The notes: a model not told the origin generated them from the letters alone. A stretch of 64,000 nt of DNA from Cyanobacteria bacterium FACHB-502 (GCA_014695325.1 JACJNZ010000058.1:172071-236070), one strand, 5' to 3'; numbered from the stretch's first letter, positions 54,785 to 63,741 are shown. Numbers and translations: made by a program.

Positions 54785-55576
54785 CTACTGAAGGGAAGTA
54801 ATCTGCTGACGTAGTTGTTCAGGCAGCAAAACTCGGTTAACAACGTGAATTACGCCGTTCGCTGCTTGAATGTCAGGCTGAATTACGCTTCCATCATTCA
54901 CAATAATGCGACCATCCGCAACTCGCACTGCGATACCGCCACCCAGGGTATCGACAACTCCGGTTTGTAGCTCCTGAGAAGTCACCTCACCAGGAACAAC
55001 GTGATAAGCCAGCACCTGACGCAGCAATGCCTGGTTTTCGGGTTGAAGCAGTTTTTCTAGAGTTCCAGCAGGGAGGGCTGAAAAGGCTTCATCGGTCGGA
55101 GCAAAGATTGTGAATTGTCCACCTGTTGACGGAATTGCGTTTGCTACTCCTGCCGCCTGCACTGCACGAGCCAGCGTATTAAATGTGCCTGCAGAAGAAG
55201 CTTGTTGCAGCAGCGAAGTGACTCCTGTATTACCAGTATTTGCTTGAGGGGCAGGTGCAGGTCTGGTTGCGGGAGTGGTGCTGGTGGAAGGAGTGTTGGC
55301 TCCAGGAGTCGAAATGCCCGCGCCTGTACCGACTCCGGGTTGGGTTGTTGCTCCGGGCGTAGTCATCGTGCCTGGCATGGTCATTGTGCCTGGCATGGTC
55401 ATTGTGCCAGGGGTAGTCGCTGCTCCAGGCGTGGTCGTTGTACCAGGTGGGGTCGTTTGGATCGGCGACTGACTAGGACTGCTGGTTGTTTGTGCCTGAG
55501 CGGGGCTAAAAGCAACCAATCCAGTCAAGGTTGCAGCGGCGATTGTCGCAAAGCGAAGTTGGGATTTGAAATGCAT
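54785..55576 (-). CDS. Secreted fasciclin-domain protein
   Basis: 263 residues from the ATG at 55576, which has an AGGAG 10 bases upstream; the longest frame starts at 55618. Signal peptide (RFATIAAATLTGLVAFSPAQA), a Pro/Thr/Gly/Met repeat linker (TTPG, TMPG), then one fasciclin (FAS1) domain: FNTLARAVQAAGVANAI, FTIFAPTDEAFSALPAGTL, VLAYHVVPGEVT and DIQAANGVIHVVNRVLLP. FAS1 domains mediate adhesion and matrix contacts. It is about 1 kb downstream of the CO2 hydration gene, separated by DUF4079; CupS of that pathway is also a FAS1 protein, but lacks signal and linker, so I do not equate them. Confidence 0.88.
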   Translation of the reverse strand: MHFKSQLRFATIAAATLTGLVAFSPAQAQTTSSPSQSPIQTTPPGTTTTPGAATTPGTMTMPGTMTMPGTMTTPGATTQPGVGTGAGISTPGANTPSTSTTPATRPAPAPQANTGNTGVTSLLQQASSAGTFNTLARAVQAAGVANAIPSTGGQFTIFAPTDEAFSALPAGTLEKLLQPENQALLRQVLAYHVVPGEVTSQELQTGVVDTLGGGIAVRVADGRIIVNDGSVIQPDIQAANGVIHVVNRVLLPEQLRQQITSLQ

Positions 55577-55909
55577 TTCCTCTCTTCTCCTGTCAATTCG
55601 GGTGAAATCTTTCTTCACCTTAAAGAGCGCATTTTTCTCCGCCGTCTGTCTTTGGAGCTATTCCCCTCCTGTGGTCGATCGCCTCTTGATTTATACCCAG
55701 AGCGAGACTTAAGTCGCATGATCAATGACTATTGACCAATAACCAATGACCAATCGTCCCTAACCAATGCCGATCGCTTCTCCCATTCATTTTTGTCTTT
55801 CGACTAACTGACGAGATTTTCGGCAGCAAATTGTCTGGAAAAAACAGTTAGGTTAAGCAAGGCAGGATTGATATAGCGATAATAGGAACGTTGCTTCGAG
55901 ACGCTTTCC
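55577..55909. other. 333-base divergent spacer with ACCAATGA repeats
   Basis: At 55725-55770 the word (A/T)GACCAAT or AACCAATG occurs four to five times (TGACTATTGACCAATAACCAATGACCAAT). This is the style of cyanobacterial short tandemly repeated repetitive sequences. It lies between the fasciclin gene and DUF4079, whose promoters should be here. No RNA gene recognised. Confidence 0.55.
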
Positions 55910-56347
55910 TTGAATCTTCCTTCTTTTATTTGGCTCTGGCGTGCTGCTGCCTGGTCCATGGGTCTATCCCTCTTTGCTTATCTGTTGCTGAGTCTGACTG
56001 GAAGCTGGCTATTTGTCAGCCGTCAAACCCCTCAAGTTCGTCCAGGGTGGCTGCGTCCCGTTCACTTTACGATCGGCGGCACAATGGTGTTTCTGGTGCT
56101 GCTGCTGCTGGCGATCGGCTTAGTAGGCACGATCGGGCATTACGGCAGTTTGGGGCATTCCAGCCATTTGCCTGCGGGCTTGATTGTTGTCGGTCTGACG
56201 CTGCTTTCTGCCTGGAGTGCAACCCAGATTAATGTCGATCGTCCCTGGGCAAGGGGGCTACATCTGGGGACGAATCTGGTGCTGCTGCTGGCATTTGCGA
56301 TCGTTACCTGGACTGGCTGGGACGTGGTGCAAAAATATTTGCCCTAG
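55910..56347 (+). CDS. DUF4079 membrane protein
   Basis: 145 residues from TTG (no upstream ATG in frame; the first internal ATG is at residue 17). Four hydrophobic helices: 8-30, 50-75, 88-105 and 117-135. The pattern GWLRPVHFTIGGTMVFLVLL, GTIGHYGSLGHSSHLPAG and NLVLLLAFAIVTWTGWDVVQKYL is that of DUF4079, which resembles four-helix quinone/heme-binding membrane proteins; the conserved His residues (in PVHFTIGG, GHYG, GHSSH, GLHLG) could bind heme. Function unknown. Convergent with the CO2 hydration gene. Confidence 0.8.
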   Translation: MNLPSFIWLWRAAAWSMGLSLFAYLLLSLTGSWLFVSRQTPQVRPGWLRPVHFTIGGTMVFLVLLLLAIGLVGTIGHYGSLGHSSHLPAGLIVVGLTLLSAWSATQINVDRPWARGLHLGTNLVLLLAFAIVTWTGWDVVQKYLP

Positions 56348-56509
56348 GGAATATTTGAGCTGTATCAAAGGTTCTGTATCGCCCCCGTGGGTTGCTTCTT
56401 TGCCTGCTCCTGCTAGCTTCAGGGGACTTTGAAAGCCAGAATGATTAGCTCGATTACTCGCAAAATGGGGGACAGTTTGGGCAATCAACCGCAAACAAAA
56501 AGGGCAAAC

Positions 56510-56535
56510 AAAAAAGGGCATGGTTTCCCATACCC
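56510..56535 (-). terminator. Rho-independent terminator of the ndhF-ndhD-CO2 hydration operon
   Basis: Minus-strand hairpin with an eight-pair stem (GGGTATGG / CCATGCCC, one G-U pair) and a GAAA tetraloop, followed by TTTTTTG. It is 88 bases past the CO2 hydration gene stop. Confidence 0.85.
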
Positions 56536-56623
56536 GGATTGCCATTGAAATTGTCATTCACTGTAGAGTGTTGGCCAGCGTAAGAGTGTTGACCAGCGTA
56601 CTGCCTGACAGGAGAGATCTTGC

Positions 56624-57940
56624 TTAGCGATAGTTCTGCGTCTGAATGCGCCGGAGCTGTGCTTCAGGACGCTTAAACCGATCCATCTGCGCTTCAAAGA
56701 ACTTCCGGTTTGCCATCAGGTGCTTCGGATTCGGGTCATCTAGCGGATACAGCAGTGCTTCGCGTAGTGCTTGAATGACTGCAGAAGTTACGCAGTACAT
56801 CGATCGCTGGAAGCTCACCGCTAGCTGCACCAGCATATCGTCTTCGCCGCGACAGAACTGCTGATAGTAGTCCACCAAGTACTGCGGCAGGAAGTGCAGC
56901 ATATCCTGAGCTAGCAGCGTCGGCGGGATGCCAGCCGTACCGACCGGGAATTTGTCTGCGTACAGCACGCCATAGTGGAAGTCTTTCTGCTCTAGGGGAA
57001 CCTGTCCTGCCTGCGCGTTGTAAGACTTCGTGCCCCGGAACGGCGAGGTGCGGTAGAATACGGCTTCTACATAGGGCAGTGCCGCTTCATACAGCCACAT
57101 AAAGCCCTTCGATTTCGGGATGATTTCGTAGCACTCGCCGTCGATGTAAACGTGATGGTAAATGGGGCGACCTGCGATCGCAAAAATTCCGTTAATCAGG
57201 AAGTTCATCGCGTCGGGGACGCTAGCGATTTTGCCTTCGTCGTACAAATCCGACATTTCAAAGAACACCGGAGCCATGATTTCCCAAAATAGCCCCAGGT
57301 TTGCGTAGTAGGACATCTGACGGCACTGCTCCAGGAACATATCCGGGAACAGCTTGTACAGTCCCAGCATCGCTGGATTTTTCTTGAAGTACGCTTGGAT
57401 GGCGCGATCGGCGTTTTGCTTGTACTCGTCGCTGTCGAGGTAGGCATCAAACAAGCCCATGCCTATATCACGACCGTGCCAGAACATTGCCCGCATACAC
57501 TCTTCGGCAAACTCCATGTTGATCCGATCGTGATACCAGTGATGGAAAATGCGCGGCAGCTTGGATTTGAGTTCGCCTTTCTGGATAAACTCTAGCAGTT
57601 CTGGGTGAGCGGAGCCTGTGCCACGCCAGATTCTCAGGTCTGCCTCATCGCCCGCGTAGTGATTTTGGCGATCGAGATATTCCTGCGAAATAAAGTACTT
57701 GAAGAACGGCAGCGGATCGAGAAAAACGTGCTCGGCAATATACAGCAGGTCGCGCCAGTAGAAATCCATTGGTACGGCGTAAGCCTTATACAGCCCAATG
57801 ATTTGCATCAGGTTTTCTGGCGTATCCGGCAGCATTGCCCCACCCGCTTCGAGTCGATGAATGACCTCAGCAAACTCATGATTTGAGGGCGGGAGCTTTG
57901 GCGAAGGCGTAGAAACTGGGGGAAGAATAGTTGCAGTCAT
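56624..57940 (-). CDS. CO2 hydration protein (CupA/CupB, ChpY/ChpX type)
   Basis: 438 residues from the ATG at 57940; the longer frame start (57994) lacks support. The whole protein matches the CO2 hydration family: LEAGGAMLPDTPENLMQIIG, VPMDFYWRDLLYIAEHVFL, NHYAGDEADLRIWRGTG, WHGRDIGMGLFDAYLD and RSMYCVTSAVIQALREALL. In the NDH-1MS complex this subunit converts CO2 to bicarbonate in a proton-coupled way, probably on the cytosolic face with the ndhF/ndhD module. Third gene of the operon, 100 bases after ndhD. I cannot separate CupA (inducible) from CupB (constitutive) by eye, but the upstream LysR-type motif favours CupA. Confidence 0.93.
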   Translation of the reverse strand: MTATILPPVSTPSPKLPPSNHEFAEVIHRLEAGGAMLPDTPENLMQIIGLYKAYAVPMDFYWRDLLYIAEHVFLDPLPFFKYFISQEYLDRQNHYAGDEADLRIWRGTGSAHPELLEFIQKGELKSKLPRIFHHWYHDRINMEFAEECMRAMFWHGRDIGMGLFDAYLDSDEYKQNADRAIQAYFKKNPAMLGLYKLFPDMFLEQCRQMSYYANLGLFWEIMAPVFFEMSDLYDEGKIASVPDAMNFLINGIFAIAGRPIYHHVYIDGECYEIIPKSKGFMWLYEAALPYVEAVFYRTSPFRGTKSYNAQAGQVPLEQKDFHYGVLYADKFPVGTAGIPPTLLAQDMLHFLPQYLVDYYQQFCRGEDDMLVQLAVSFQRSMYCVTSAVIQALREALLYPLDDPNPKHLMANRKFFEAQMDRFKRPEAQLRRIQTQNYR

Positions 57941-58040
57941 AAGCGGTGAGAGGGTGAAAGCGTAGAGGTTTAGAATCACTTTGAATCTCTTCAAGAGACA
58001 TTCCCTTTGCCCAGGTGCAGCGAGAATGCTCCATAACCGA

Positions 58041-59567
58041 CTAGTTATTCAGTTCCAGGTTATTCAGGTCTAAAAATCGCTCGCTCGTTGCCAACTGCTG
58101 GGTCGGAGTTGGAACGGTAGCCACCAGAGCGGTTGTCGTCGCTTCTGTCCAGCGCACCAACCAGCTTGGCTGCAAGCCCAGGAACAAAATCAAAACTGCC
58201 AGAACCAGAGCCGGGAACTTCTCACTTGTCGTGACCTGCGGAAAGTACGCTGTCGAGTTATCCAGTTTGCCGAAGCAGGTGCGGTTCAACAGAATTACAA
58301 AATAGACTGCGGTGAGCGCAGTTCCCAGAACCGCGGCCAGCGTTTGCACCGGAAAGACAGAGTAGGTTCCCTGGAAAACTAGAAACTCCGCGATGAAGCC
58401 CGCTAATCCCGGAATCCCAGCACTCGCCATGCCGCCCAGAATCAGCAGCGAACTAATCGAGGGCAAGCCGCGAATCGGATTCAGCAGACCGTTCAGCACA
58501 TCCAGGTCGCGGGTACCCGCTTTCACTTCCACGACCCCTACCAGATGAAACAAAATCGCCAGAATCAAGCCATGCGCCACCATTTGTCCTACTGCTCCGA
58601 CCAGGGCGAGCGGAGTCAAGGCAGCCGCACCTAACAGCACATAGCCCATGTGTCCGATCGAGCTATACGCCACCATTCGCTTGATATCCTTTTGAGCGAT
58701 CGCCGCCAAAGCTCCGTAGAGAATGCTTACGGCTGCCCAGGTTGCCAGAAAAGGAGAGAGCTGCGCCCACGCTTCTGGGAACAATCCCATCCCGAATCGC
58801 ACCAGGCCGTAGGTTCCCAGCTTTGCAAAAACACCCCCTAGCAGAATCGCGACTGGAGAAGACGCTTCAACATAGGTATCCGGTAGCCAGGTATGGAAGG
58901 GAACAAGCGGAATCTTGATGCCAAAACCAACCAGCATTAACCCCAGCAGCAAGACCTGAGAGCCGATCGGCAACGCCTGCCCCAGTACCGACTGGTAAGA
59001 GAAATCAGACGCGCCAGAGAGCCAGACCAGTCCCAGAAAGCTCACCAGAACCAGGGCACCAGAAACGGCCGTAAAGAGCAGGAATTTGACTGCTGCATAG
59101 CTACGCTTTGCCCCACCCCAGATCGAAATCATCAGGAAGAAGGGAATGAGCTCCAGTTCGTAGAACAGGAAAAACAGCATCAGGTTTTGTGCGAGGAATG
59201 CGCCTGAAACACCACCATTCACCAGCAGCATCATGACATAGAGCAGTTTTGGACGCTCTGTGTTTTCACTGCTGCTAAAAATCGCAACCAGGGTCAACAG
59301 GCTATTCAGTGCCAGCAACACTACCGAAACTCCATCCACGCCCAGTTCATAGTTCAGTCCCAAGGGAGTAATCCAGGGCAGAAACTCCCGAAACTGAAAT
59401 CCGGATTGGGTAATGTCAAACTGGGTCAGAATCCAGACTGTCCAGAGCAGATTGATAAGCGAGATCGCCAACGCACTGGAGCGAACTTGAGAAGAAGTGT
59501 ACTTGCTTGGCAGCAGGCTGATGACCAATGCACCAGCGATCGGAAGCCAGATGAGGGCACTTAGCAT
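58041..59567 (-). CDS. ndhD: NDH-1 subunit D (CO2-uptake type, NdhD3/NdhD4)
   Basis: 508 residues, about fourteen transmembrane helices. The antiporter-like core includes NLMLFFLFYELELIPFFLMI with its conserved Glu, FKLLF-type AVKFLLFTAVSGALV, IPLVPFHTWLPDTYVEAS and AQKDIKRMVAYSSIGHMGYV with the conserved Lys. It pumps protons in the membrane arm of NDH-1. Because it sits between ndhF and a CO2 hydration gene, it is the D3/D4 paralogue for CO2 uptake, not D1/D2. Gap to ndhF is 55 bases, so they are one operon. Confidence 0.94.
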   Translation of the reverse strand: MLSALIWLPIAGALVISLLPSKYTSSQVRSSALAISLINLLWTVWILTQFDITQSGFQFREFLPWITPLGLNYELGVDGVSVVLLALNSLLTLVAIFSSSENTERPKLLYVMMLLVNGGVSGAFLAQNLMLFFLFYELELIPFFLMISIWGGAKRSYAAVKFLLFTAVSGALVLVSFLGLVWLSGASDFSYQSVLGQALPIGSQVLLLGLMLVGFGIKIPLVPFHTWLPDTYVEASSPVAILLGGVFAKLGTYGLVRFGMGLFPEAWAQLSPFLATWAAVSILYGALAAIAQKDIKRMVAYSSIGHMGYVLLGAAALTPLALVGAVGQMVAHGLILAILFHLVGVVEVKAGTRDLDVLNGLLNPIRGLPSISSLLILGGMASAGIPGLAGFIAEFLVFQGTYSVFPVQTLAAVLGTALTAVYFVILLNRTCFGKLDNSTAYFPQVTTSEKFPALVLAVLILFLGLQPSWLVRWTEATTTALVATVPTPTQQLATSERFLDLNNLELNN

Positions 59568-59622
59568 AGCGAGGGATTACAAGAGTAAGGTTTAGGAGTC
59601 AGAGAAAATTACCCAAAAAGAA

Positions 59623-61482
59623 TTACCCAATGCCGATCGTGAGCTCAGACAGGAACGACCAGCTTGCTAAAAGTGCAATCAGAACTAAACCGAAGGCGAT
59701 CGTCAGTACATAAAACTGAGTCTGACCCGAGTTGCCATACTTGAGCGTTTCGCCGCCGAAGATCGAAGACAGCCCGACCAGGTTGACCAATCCATCAACC
59801 AGATAGCGATCGAACCAGTCTGTGATGCGAGACACAATATCCACGCTGCCGACCACACTCGATCGATAAAGCTTCGGCGTGTAGAAGTCGTAGGCAAAGA
59901 GATCTTGCAGTGCCTTCGAGGGCAGACGAACGGGCTTTTTGACGTAATTGCTGATGTAAACCACCCAGCCAATGCTCAAACCAAAAATGCTCGACCAGGT
60001 CAGCATCAAAGCAACATCTTTGCTGATTTCAGCCCAGCTTGGCAGCAGATCAAAAGCTTGCAGCAGTACGGGCACATGCAGCGCGAACCCCGCGAAGATT
60101 GTCATCGGCAGCGTGACTGCCCACAGGTTTTCGGGCGATCGAACCGTCATTGGCTGTTCCTGGTTCGCAAAGATTAGCCCAAACGTCCGAGTCAGGCTAA
60201 AGGCAGCCAAGCCATTAATCAGCAGCACCAGCCCAACCAGCCAGGAACTCGTTTGCCACAAACCGTCCACCAGTTTCAGCATTGCCCAGAATCCACCCAG
60301 CGGCGGCAGCGCGATTAGCCCAGTTGCACCTGCAATAAATGACAGTCCCGTAACCGGACGCTTTTTCCAGAGTCCGCCCAGCTGAGTCAAATCCTGCGTA
60401 ATGTTGTTGAGAACGATCGACCCGCAGCTTGCCACGATCGCCGCCATGCCCAGCGCATGAGTAAACACGATCAGCAGCGCGGCTTCGGATTGCTGTGCCC
60501 CGATCGCGATAAACACCACGCCCATGTAGGCAGTTACCAGATAAGAAAAAGCCCGCTTGATGTCAACTTGTGCCATCGAGATGAGCGTACCGCCGATCGC
60601 TGAAACCGCACCGATTGCGATCGCTGCATTGAGGACGATTGGGGACAGGGCAAAAACAGGCTCCAGTTTAATCATCACCCAGGCACCCGTTGCCACGACC
60701 ACAGAGTTTCTCAAAATCGTGCTGGGGAACGGACCTTCCATCGCTTCATCCAGCCAGAGGTGCAGTGGAAACTGAGCACATTTGCCCATCGGGCCTGCCA
60801 GGAGTGCCAGGCCCACCAGCGCCGCCACGGTCGGATCAACGTTTGCTGTTTGTGCCCAAACTGCCAGCTCATCAAAATCCCAGGTTCCAGCCAGCGGAAA
60901 GATTGCCAGTACGCCCATCAGCAGAAACAAATCGCCGACTCGCTTGGTCAAAAACGCATCGCGTGCCCCAGTCACCACCAGCGACTGATTAAACCAGAAG
61001 CCAACGAGGAGGTAAGTTCCCAGCGTCAGGATCTCCAGAATGATGTAGCTGAAGAATAGGGAGTCACACAGCACCAGGGCGGACATGCCTGCTTCAAACA
61101 AAGCGAGCAACGAGTAGAACCGTGCCCAGCCCCAGTCCATTTCCAGATAGCCCACTCCATAGATTTGCGCCAGAAAGTTCAGCCCAGTAATCAGTACCGT
61201 TGCCCCGACTGTTAACGCAGAAATTTCGACGGGAATCGTTAAGTTTAAGCCGGCAACCTGAAGCCAGGGTAAGCTGAGTTGAATTGGCGGCTGCTCCAAA
61301 AGTACAGACAGTGCCAAAACACCGTGCAGGAACGCCACGAAGGTTGTGATCGCGTTGACGTAGCCCGCAGGTCGTGGTCCAGTCCGCCGAGTAATCGACG
61401 GAAACCAAACAATGGACAAAAGCATTCCCACCAGGGGATAGCAAGGAATAAACCAAGCGGTTTCAGCAAGAAGCTGGGTCAT
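59623..61482 (-). CDS. ndhF: NDH-1 subunit F (CO2-uptake type, NdhF3/NdhF4)
   Basis: 619 residues, about sixteen helices. Conserved segments are LFFSYIILEILTLGTYLLVG, KRVGDLFLLMGVLAIFP, GPMGKCAQFPLHLWLDEAMEGP and QVDIKRAFSYLVTAYMGV. The C-terminal part has the long lateral helix region (PVRLPSKALQDLFAYDFYTP...YLVDGLVNLVGLSS) seen in CO2-uptake NdhF paralogues. First gene of the operon, with a candidate LysR-type box 58 bases upstream. The start ATG at 61482 has the usual short N-terminus. Together with ndhD and the CO2 hydration gene it forms a specialised distal membrane module of NDH-1. Confidence 0.94.
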   Translation of the reverse strand: MTQLLAETAWFIPCYPLVGMLLSIVWFPSITRRTGPRPAGYVNAITTFVAFLHGVLALSVLLEQPPIQLSLPWLQVAGLNLTIPVEISALTVGATVLITGLNFLAQIYGVGYLEMDWGWARFYSLLALFEAGMSALVLCDSLFFSYIILEILTLGTYLLVGFWFNQSLVVTGARDAFLTKRVGDLFLLMGVLAIFPLAGTWDFDELAVWAQTANVDPTVAALVGLALLAGPMGKCAQFPLHLWLDEAMEGPFPSTILRNSVVVATGAWVMIKLEPVFALSPIVLNAAIAIGAVSAIGGTLISMAQVDIKRAFSYLVTAYMGVVFIAIGAQQSEAALLIVFTHALGMAAIVASCGSIVLNNITQDLTQLGGLWKKRPVTGLSFIAGATGLIALPPLGGFWAMLKLVDGLWQTSSWLVGLVLLINGLAAFSLTRTFGLIFANQEQPMTVRSPENLWAVTLPMTIFAGFALHVPVLLQAFDLLPSWAEISKDVALMLTWSSIFGLSIGWVVYISNYVKKPVRLPSKALQDLFAYDFYTPKLYRSSVVGSVDIVSRITDWFDRYLVDGLVNLVGLSSIFGGETLKYGNSGQTQFYVLTIAFGLVLIALLASWSFLSELTIGIG

Positions 61483-61947
61483 CAGTACCGTCCTGTAGGC
61501 ACGCTAGGGTTAACTCATCCGTTCCAGCAATACCCAGAATTAATCTGGTTAATAGAAATAGCCTTATGAAAGCTGTTTGAGGTATCAGAAAAAATCTATC
61601 CTTAATACTAGCCTAAGGCTTTCCCCCGGAAAACCCATTCGTTGATAACGGTATCTAAAAAGTTCTATAAGCAAAGGCAAACGTTACTAGGCCAATGGGC
61701 TTAACTTTGCTTAACACGCCTCTCAGACAGGTCTTTTGCTCAGCCAATCAAATGTTCAGCCGATCAAACATTTATTTCGGCGTCCTGCTTTTGACCGAAT
61801 ATGAGACTCAGATTATCTTAATCCACTGTTCTTTTTTGCAGGACTGCTGAAAACTTCTCATAAAAAACTCTCCGGGTTTTCCAGAGAGCACAATTAACTC
61901 AAGGTCTGATAATTTCTTTGATGACTTCTACAGCAATATCAGGGCTG
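61483..61947. other. 465-base upstream region of the ndhF operon
   Basis: No gene. It holds the promoter region of ndhF (candidate regulator box listed separately), a CAAACATTTATT/CAAATG stretch near 61746-61772 and a GGAAAAC-type hairpin-poor segment. The spacer also follows the cyclophilin gene, whose terminator I cannot locate. Confidence 0.4.
61539..61553. promoter_or_regulatory. Candidate LysR-type (CmpR/NdhR) binding site upstream of ndhF
   Basis: The sequence ATTAATCTGGTTAAT is a near-perfect dyad whose core reads TTA-N7-TAA (61540-61552), the motif reported for CmpR, and it also satisfies the general LysR T-N11-A rule. It starts 57 bases upstream of the ndhF ATG on the minus strand. 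A regulated CO2-uptake operon is where such a box is expected. Chance occurrence cannot be excluded since only six bases are defined. Confidence 0.45.
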
Positions 61948-62724
61948 CTAGCGAGCAGGCTGCAGGTTTTCCAACCCAGCCGTTACTTTTGCTGAAGTAA
62001 TTCGATCGCCCTGCTGAATCTGGTCGACGACTTCCATCCCGCTCGTTACAGAGCCAAATACCGCATAGCTGCCATCCAGAAAAGTCAGGTCATCCAGCGC
62101 AATGTAAAACTGAGACGAAGCCGAGTCAGGTAGAGCAGAACGTGCCATTGCCACTGCCCCACGAGTATGGCGCAAGACAGGTTTTGCTGTGACCCCAGCC
62201 GTTTCAAGCGTTTTGCTATAAACAGGCTGACCAGTCCCATCTGGCTTAATTTCTAGCGGAATCTGCCGCTCCTGGTTCGTTGCGGGGTCGGTGAATCCAC
62301 CCGTTCCCAATCGATTGACAGGAAACGCAGGGTCTTTGCTTTGTGGGTCGCCGCCCTGCACCACAAAAGGCTGAGGCTCCCGCACCACCCGATGAAACGC
62401 CAAGCCGTCGTAAACTTGCCGATTGACGAGATCAACAAAGTTTCCGGCTGTAATCGGAGCATTTGCGCCATCGATTCGGATGACGATCGGAGAACCTTTC
62501 ACCACCATTTCGACCGTTGCTTCCCCATTGAGGCGCGGTAAGTTGCTGAACTGTGGACTAACGGCTGCACCAGAGGGAGTCGAGGCAGGTGTAGTCGTTC
62601 CCGTAGGCGAGGGGCTGGCACTTGAAACAGACTCTTGAGTTTGATTCTGACCCGCACAGTTTGCCAGTAGCATTACCCCACCCAGCAAAAAGGCGGTTAA
62701 CCAGCGACGAAATCGAATATCCAT
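61948..62724 (-). CDS. Cyclophilin-type peptidyl-prolyl isomerase, lipoprotein-like
   Basis: 258 residues from the ATG at 62724, chosen because a signal sequence then begins at once (RRWLTAFLLGGVMLLANC); upstream starts at 62847 and 62793 are less likely. The segment LLANC resembles a lipobox, although Asn at -1 is unusual. A Ser/Thr/Pro linker (about 30-60) leads to the cyclophilin domain with FHRVV, FVVQGGDP, TNQERQIPLEIKPDG, GAVAMARSALPDSASSQFYI and YAVFGSVTSGMEVV. It would catalyse proline cis-trans isomerisation in the periplasm or lumen. Single gene, minus strand. Confidence 0.9.
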   Translation of the reverse strand: MDIRFRRWLTAFLLGGVMLLANCAGQNQTQESVSSASPSPTGTTTPASTPSGAAVSPQFSNLPRLNGEATVEMVVKGSPIVIRIDGANAPITAGNFVDLVNRQVYDGLAFHRVVREPQPFVVQGGDPQSKDPAFPVNRLGTGGFTDPATNQERQIPLEIKPDGTGQPVYSKTLETAGVTAKPVLRHTRGAVAMARSALPDSASSQFYIALDDLTFLDGSYAVFGSVTSGMEVVDQIQQGDRITSAKVTAGLENLQPAR

Positions 62725-62934
62725 GAGTTTCACGATTCTTTGTAGTCCTAGGCCATTATCTGGCTTAGGAACAGAAATTGTATAACCTGTCATTTCGTTG
62801 AGGTGAGCTTCCTCGTCTGCGCTAGTCGACAGGATGCCTCTCACCAATTAGGCGGGCAAGCGAGCTACCCCCTAAAACTAGATAAGCTAGATTCTCACTC
62901 CAACAATTTACAAATTAATCAACGCGCGCAAGCT

Positions 62935-63507
62935 TTAAAGTCCCTCCAGGGGTACGGCGAGGAAGCGAGCCAGTTCTGCGCCCTGATTTTCCAATTCCTT
63001 CAAGGATAGGGGTTGGCCAACGCGGGTAAGCGGCAGATCGCCTTTGCCCTTAATACGCAGGTAGAGAGCACGTTTAGGGCTGATGCCTTCGCGAATTTCG
63101 ACGCGAATCGCCTGAATGTCTTCGAGTGGGTAGGTCAGCTCGATGCGGCGATTCTTGCCTGGAAAGCCCGACCGAAACAGGATTGCAGTTCCGGTTTGCC
63201 GATTAAATTCGTTATACCCGCCACCAACATCCCAATAAACAATCAGCCAGAGATAGGTTCCTAGCAGGAGTCCGGCAATGCCGTAAAAGCCCATTGCAAT
63301 TCCCTGCGGAATAAAGACGAGCTGAGTGGGGTCAGAGAAAGGAAGAAGATTAACTTTTGTGTAGCTAGAAATGCTTGAAAACAGAAAACCTGCTCCGCCA
63401 ATCGTCGAAACTGCCGCCCAGAAATAGTTGCTAAAGCGGCGTGCGCCCAAGACCGATTGACGAAGAATCAAGTTGTTCTCATTTTTGGATGCGGTTGTTG
63501 CAGCCAT
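62935..63507 (-). CDS. ycf4: Photosystem I assembly protein Ycf4
   Basis: 190 residues from the ATG at 63507; the open frame extends to 63657 but the family begins at AATTASKNENNLILRQSVLG. Two transmembrane helices (about 25-45 and 68-90) and the C-terminal soluble part with DVGGGYNEFNRQTG, FRSGFPGKNRRIEL, LEDIQAIRVEIREGISPKR and LYLRIKG match Ycf4 throughout. It aids assembly of photosystem I in the thylakoid membrane. Divergent from psbD, with 381 bases between the starts, a common cyanobacterial arrangement. Confidence 0.95.
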   Translation of the reverse strand: MAATTASKNENNLILRQSVLGARRFSNYFWAAVSTIGGAGFLFSSISSYTKVNLLPFSDPTQLVFIPQGIAMGFYGIAGLLLGTYLWLIVYWDVGGGYNEFNRQTGTAILFRSGFPGKNRRIELTYPLEDIQAIRVEIREGISPKRALYLRIKGKGDLPLTRVGQPLSLKELENQGAELARFLAVPLEGL

Positions 63508-63665
63508 GAGCTTAGTTTGTCCAAAGGTAAAGAAGGGTATCAAAGGTAGGCTGATCCACCGTATCTCTGCGATCGAGGGATCAGAATCCCTGTAAAATCG
63601 AATCAGTGAACGCTTGAACGATCCATTTAGACCGGGGAGACTTTCTGAGACGATCACGTATCAGA

Positions 63666-63694
63666 TTGTAAAATTTTTGATATCTCCCTATCAT
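63666..63694 (+). promoter_or_regulatory. Candidate sigma-70-type promoter of psbD
   Basis: A -35-like TTGTAA (63666-63671) and a -10-like TATCAT (63689-63694) are separated by 17 bases. The predicted start would be about 185 bases before the psbD ATG, which would give a long leader including the palindrome at 63726-63741. No transcript data are available here, so this is a pattern match only. Confidence 0.4.
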
Positions 63695-63725
63695 ATAGAA
63701 ACATTAAGTCCTATCTCAGAATGTA

Positions 63726-63741
63726 TAAGCATTAATGCTTA
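63726..63741. promoter_or_regulatory. 16-base perfect palindrome in psbD leader
   Basis: TAAGCATTAATGCTTA is fully self-complementary. It sits 32 bases after the candidate -10 element and 148 bases before the psbD start. A dimeric regulator binding site, or a hairpin in the leader RNA, are possible functions. Confidence 0.5.
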
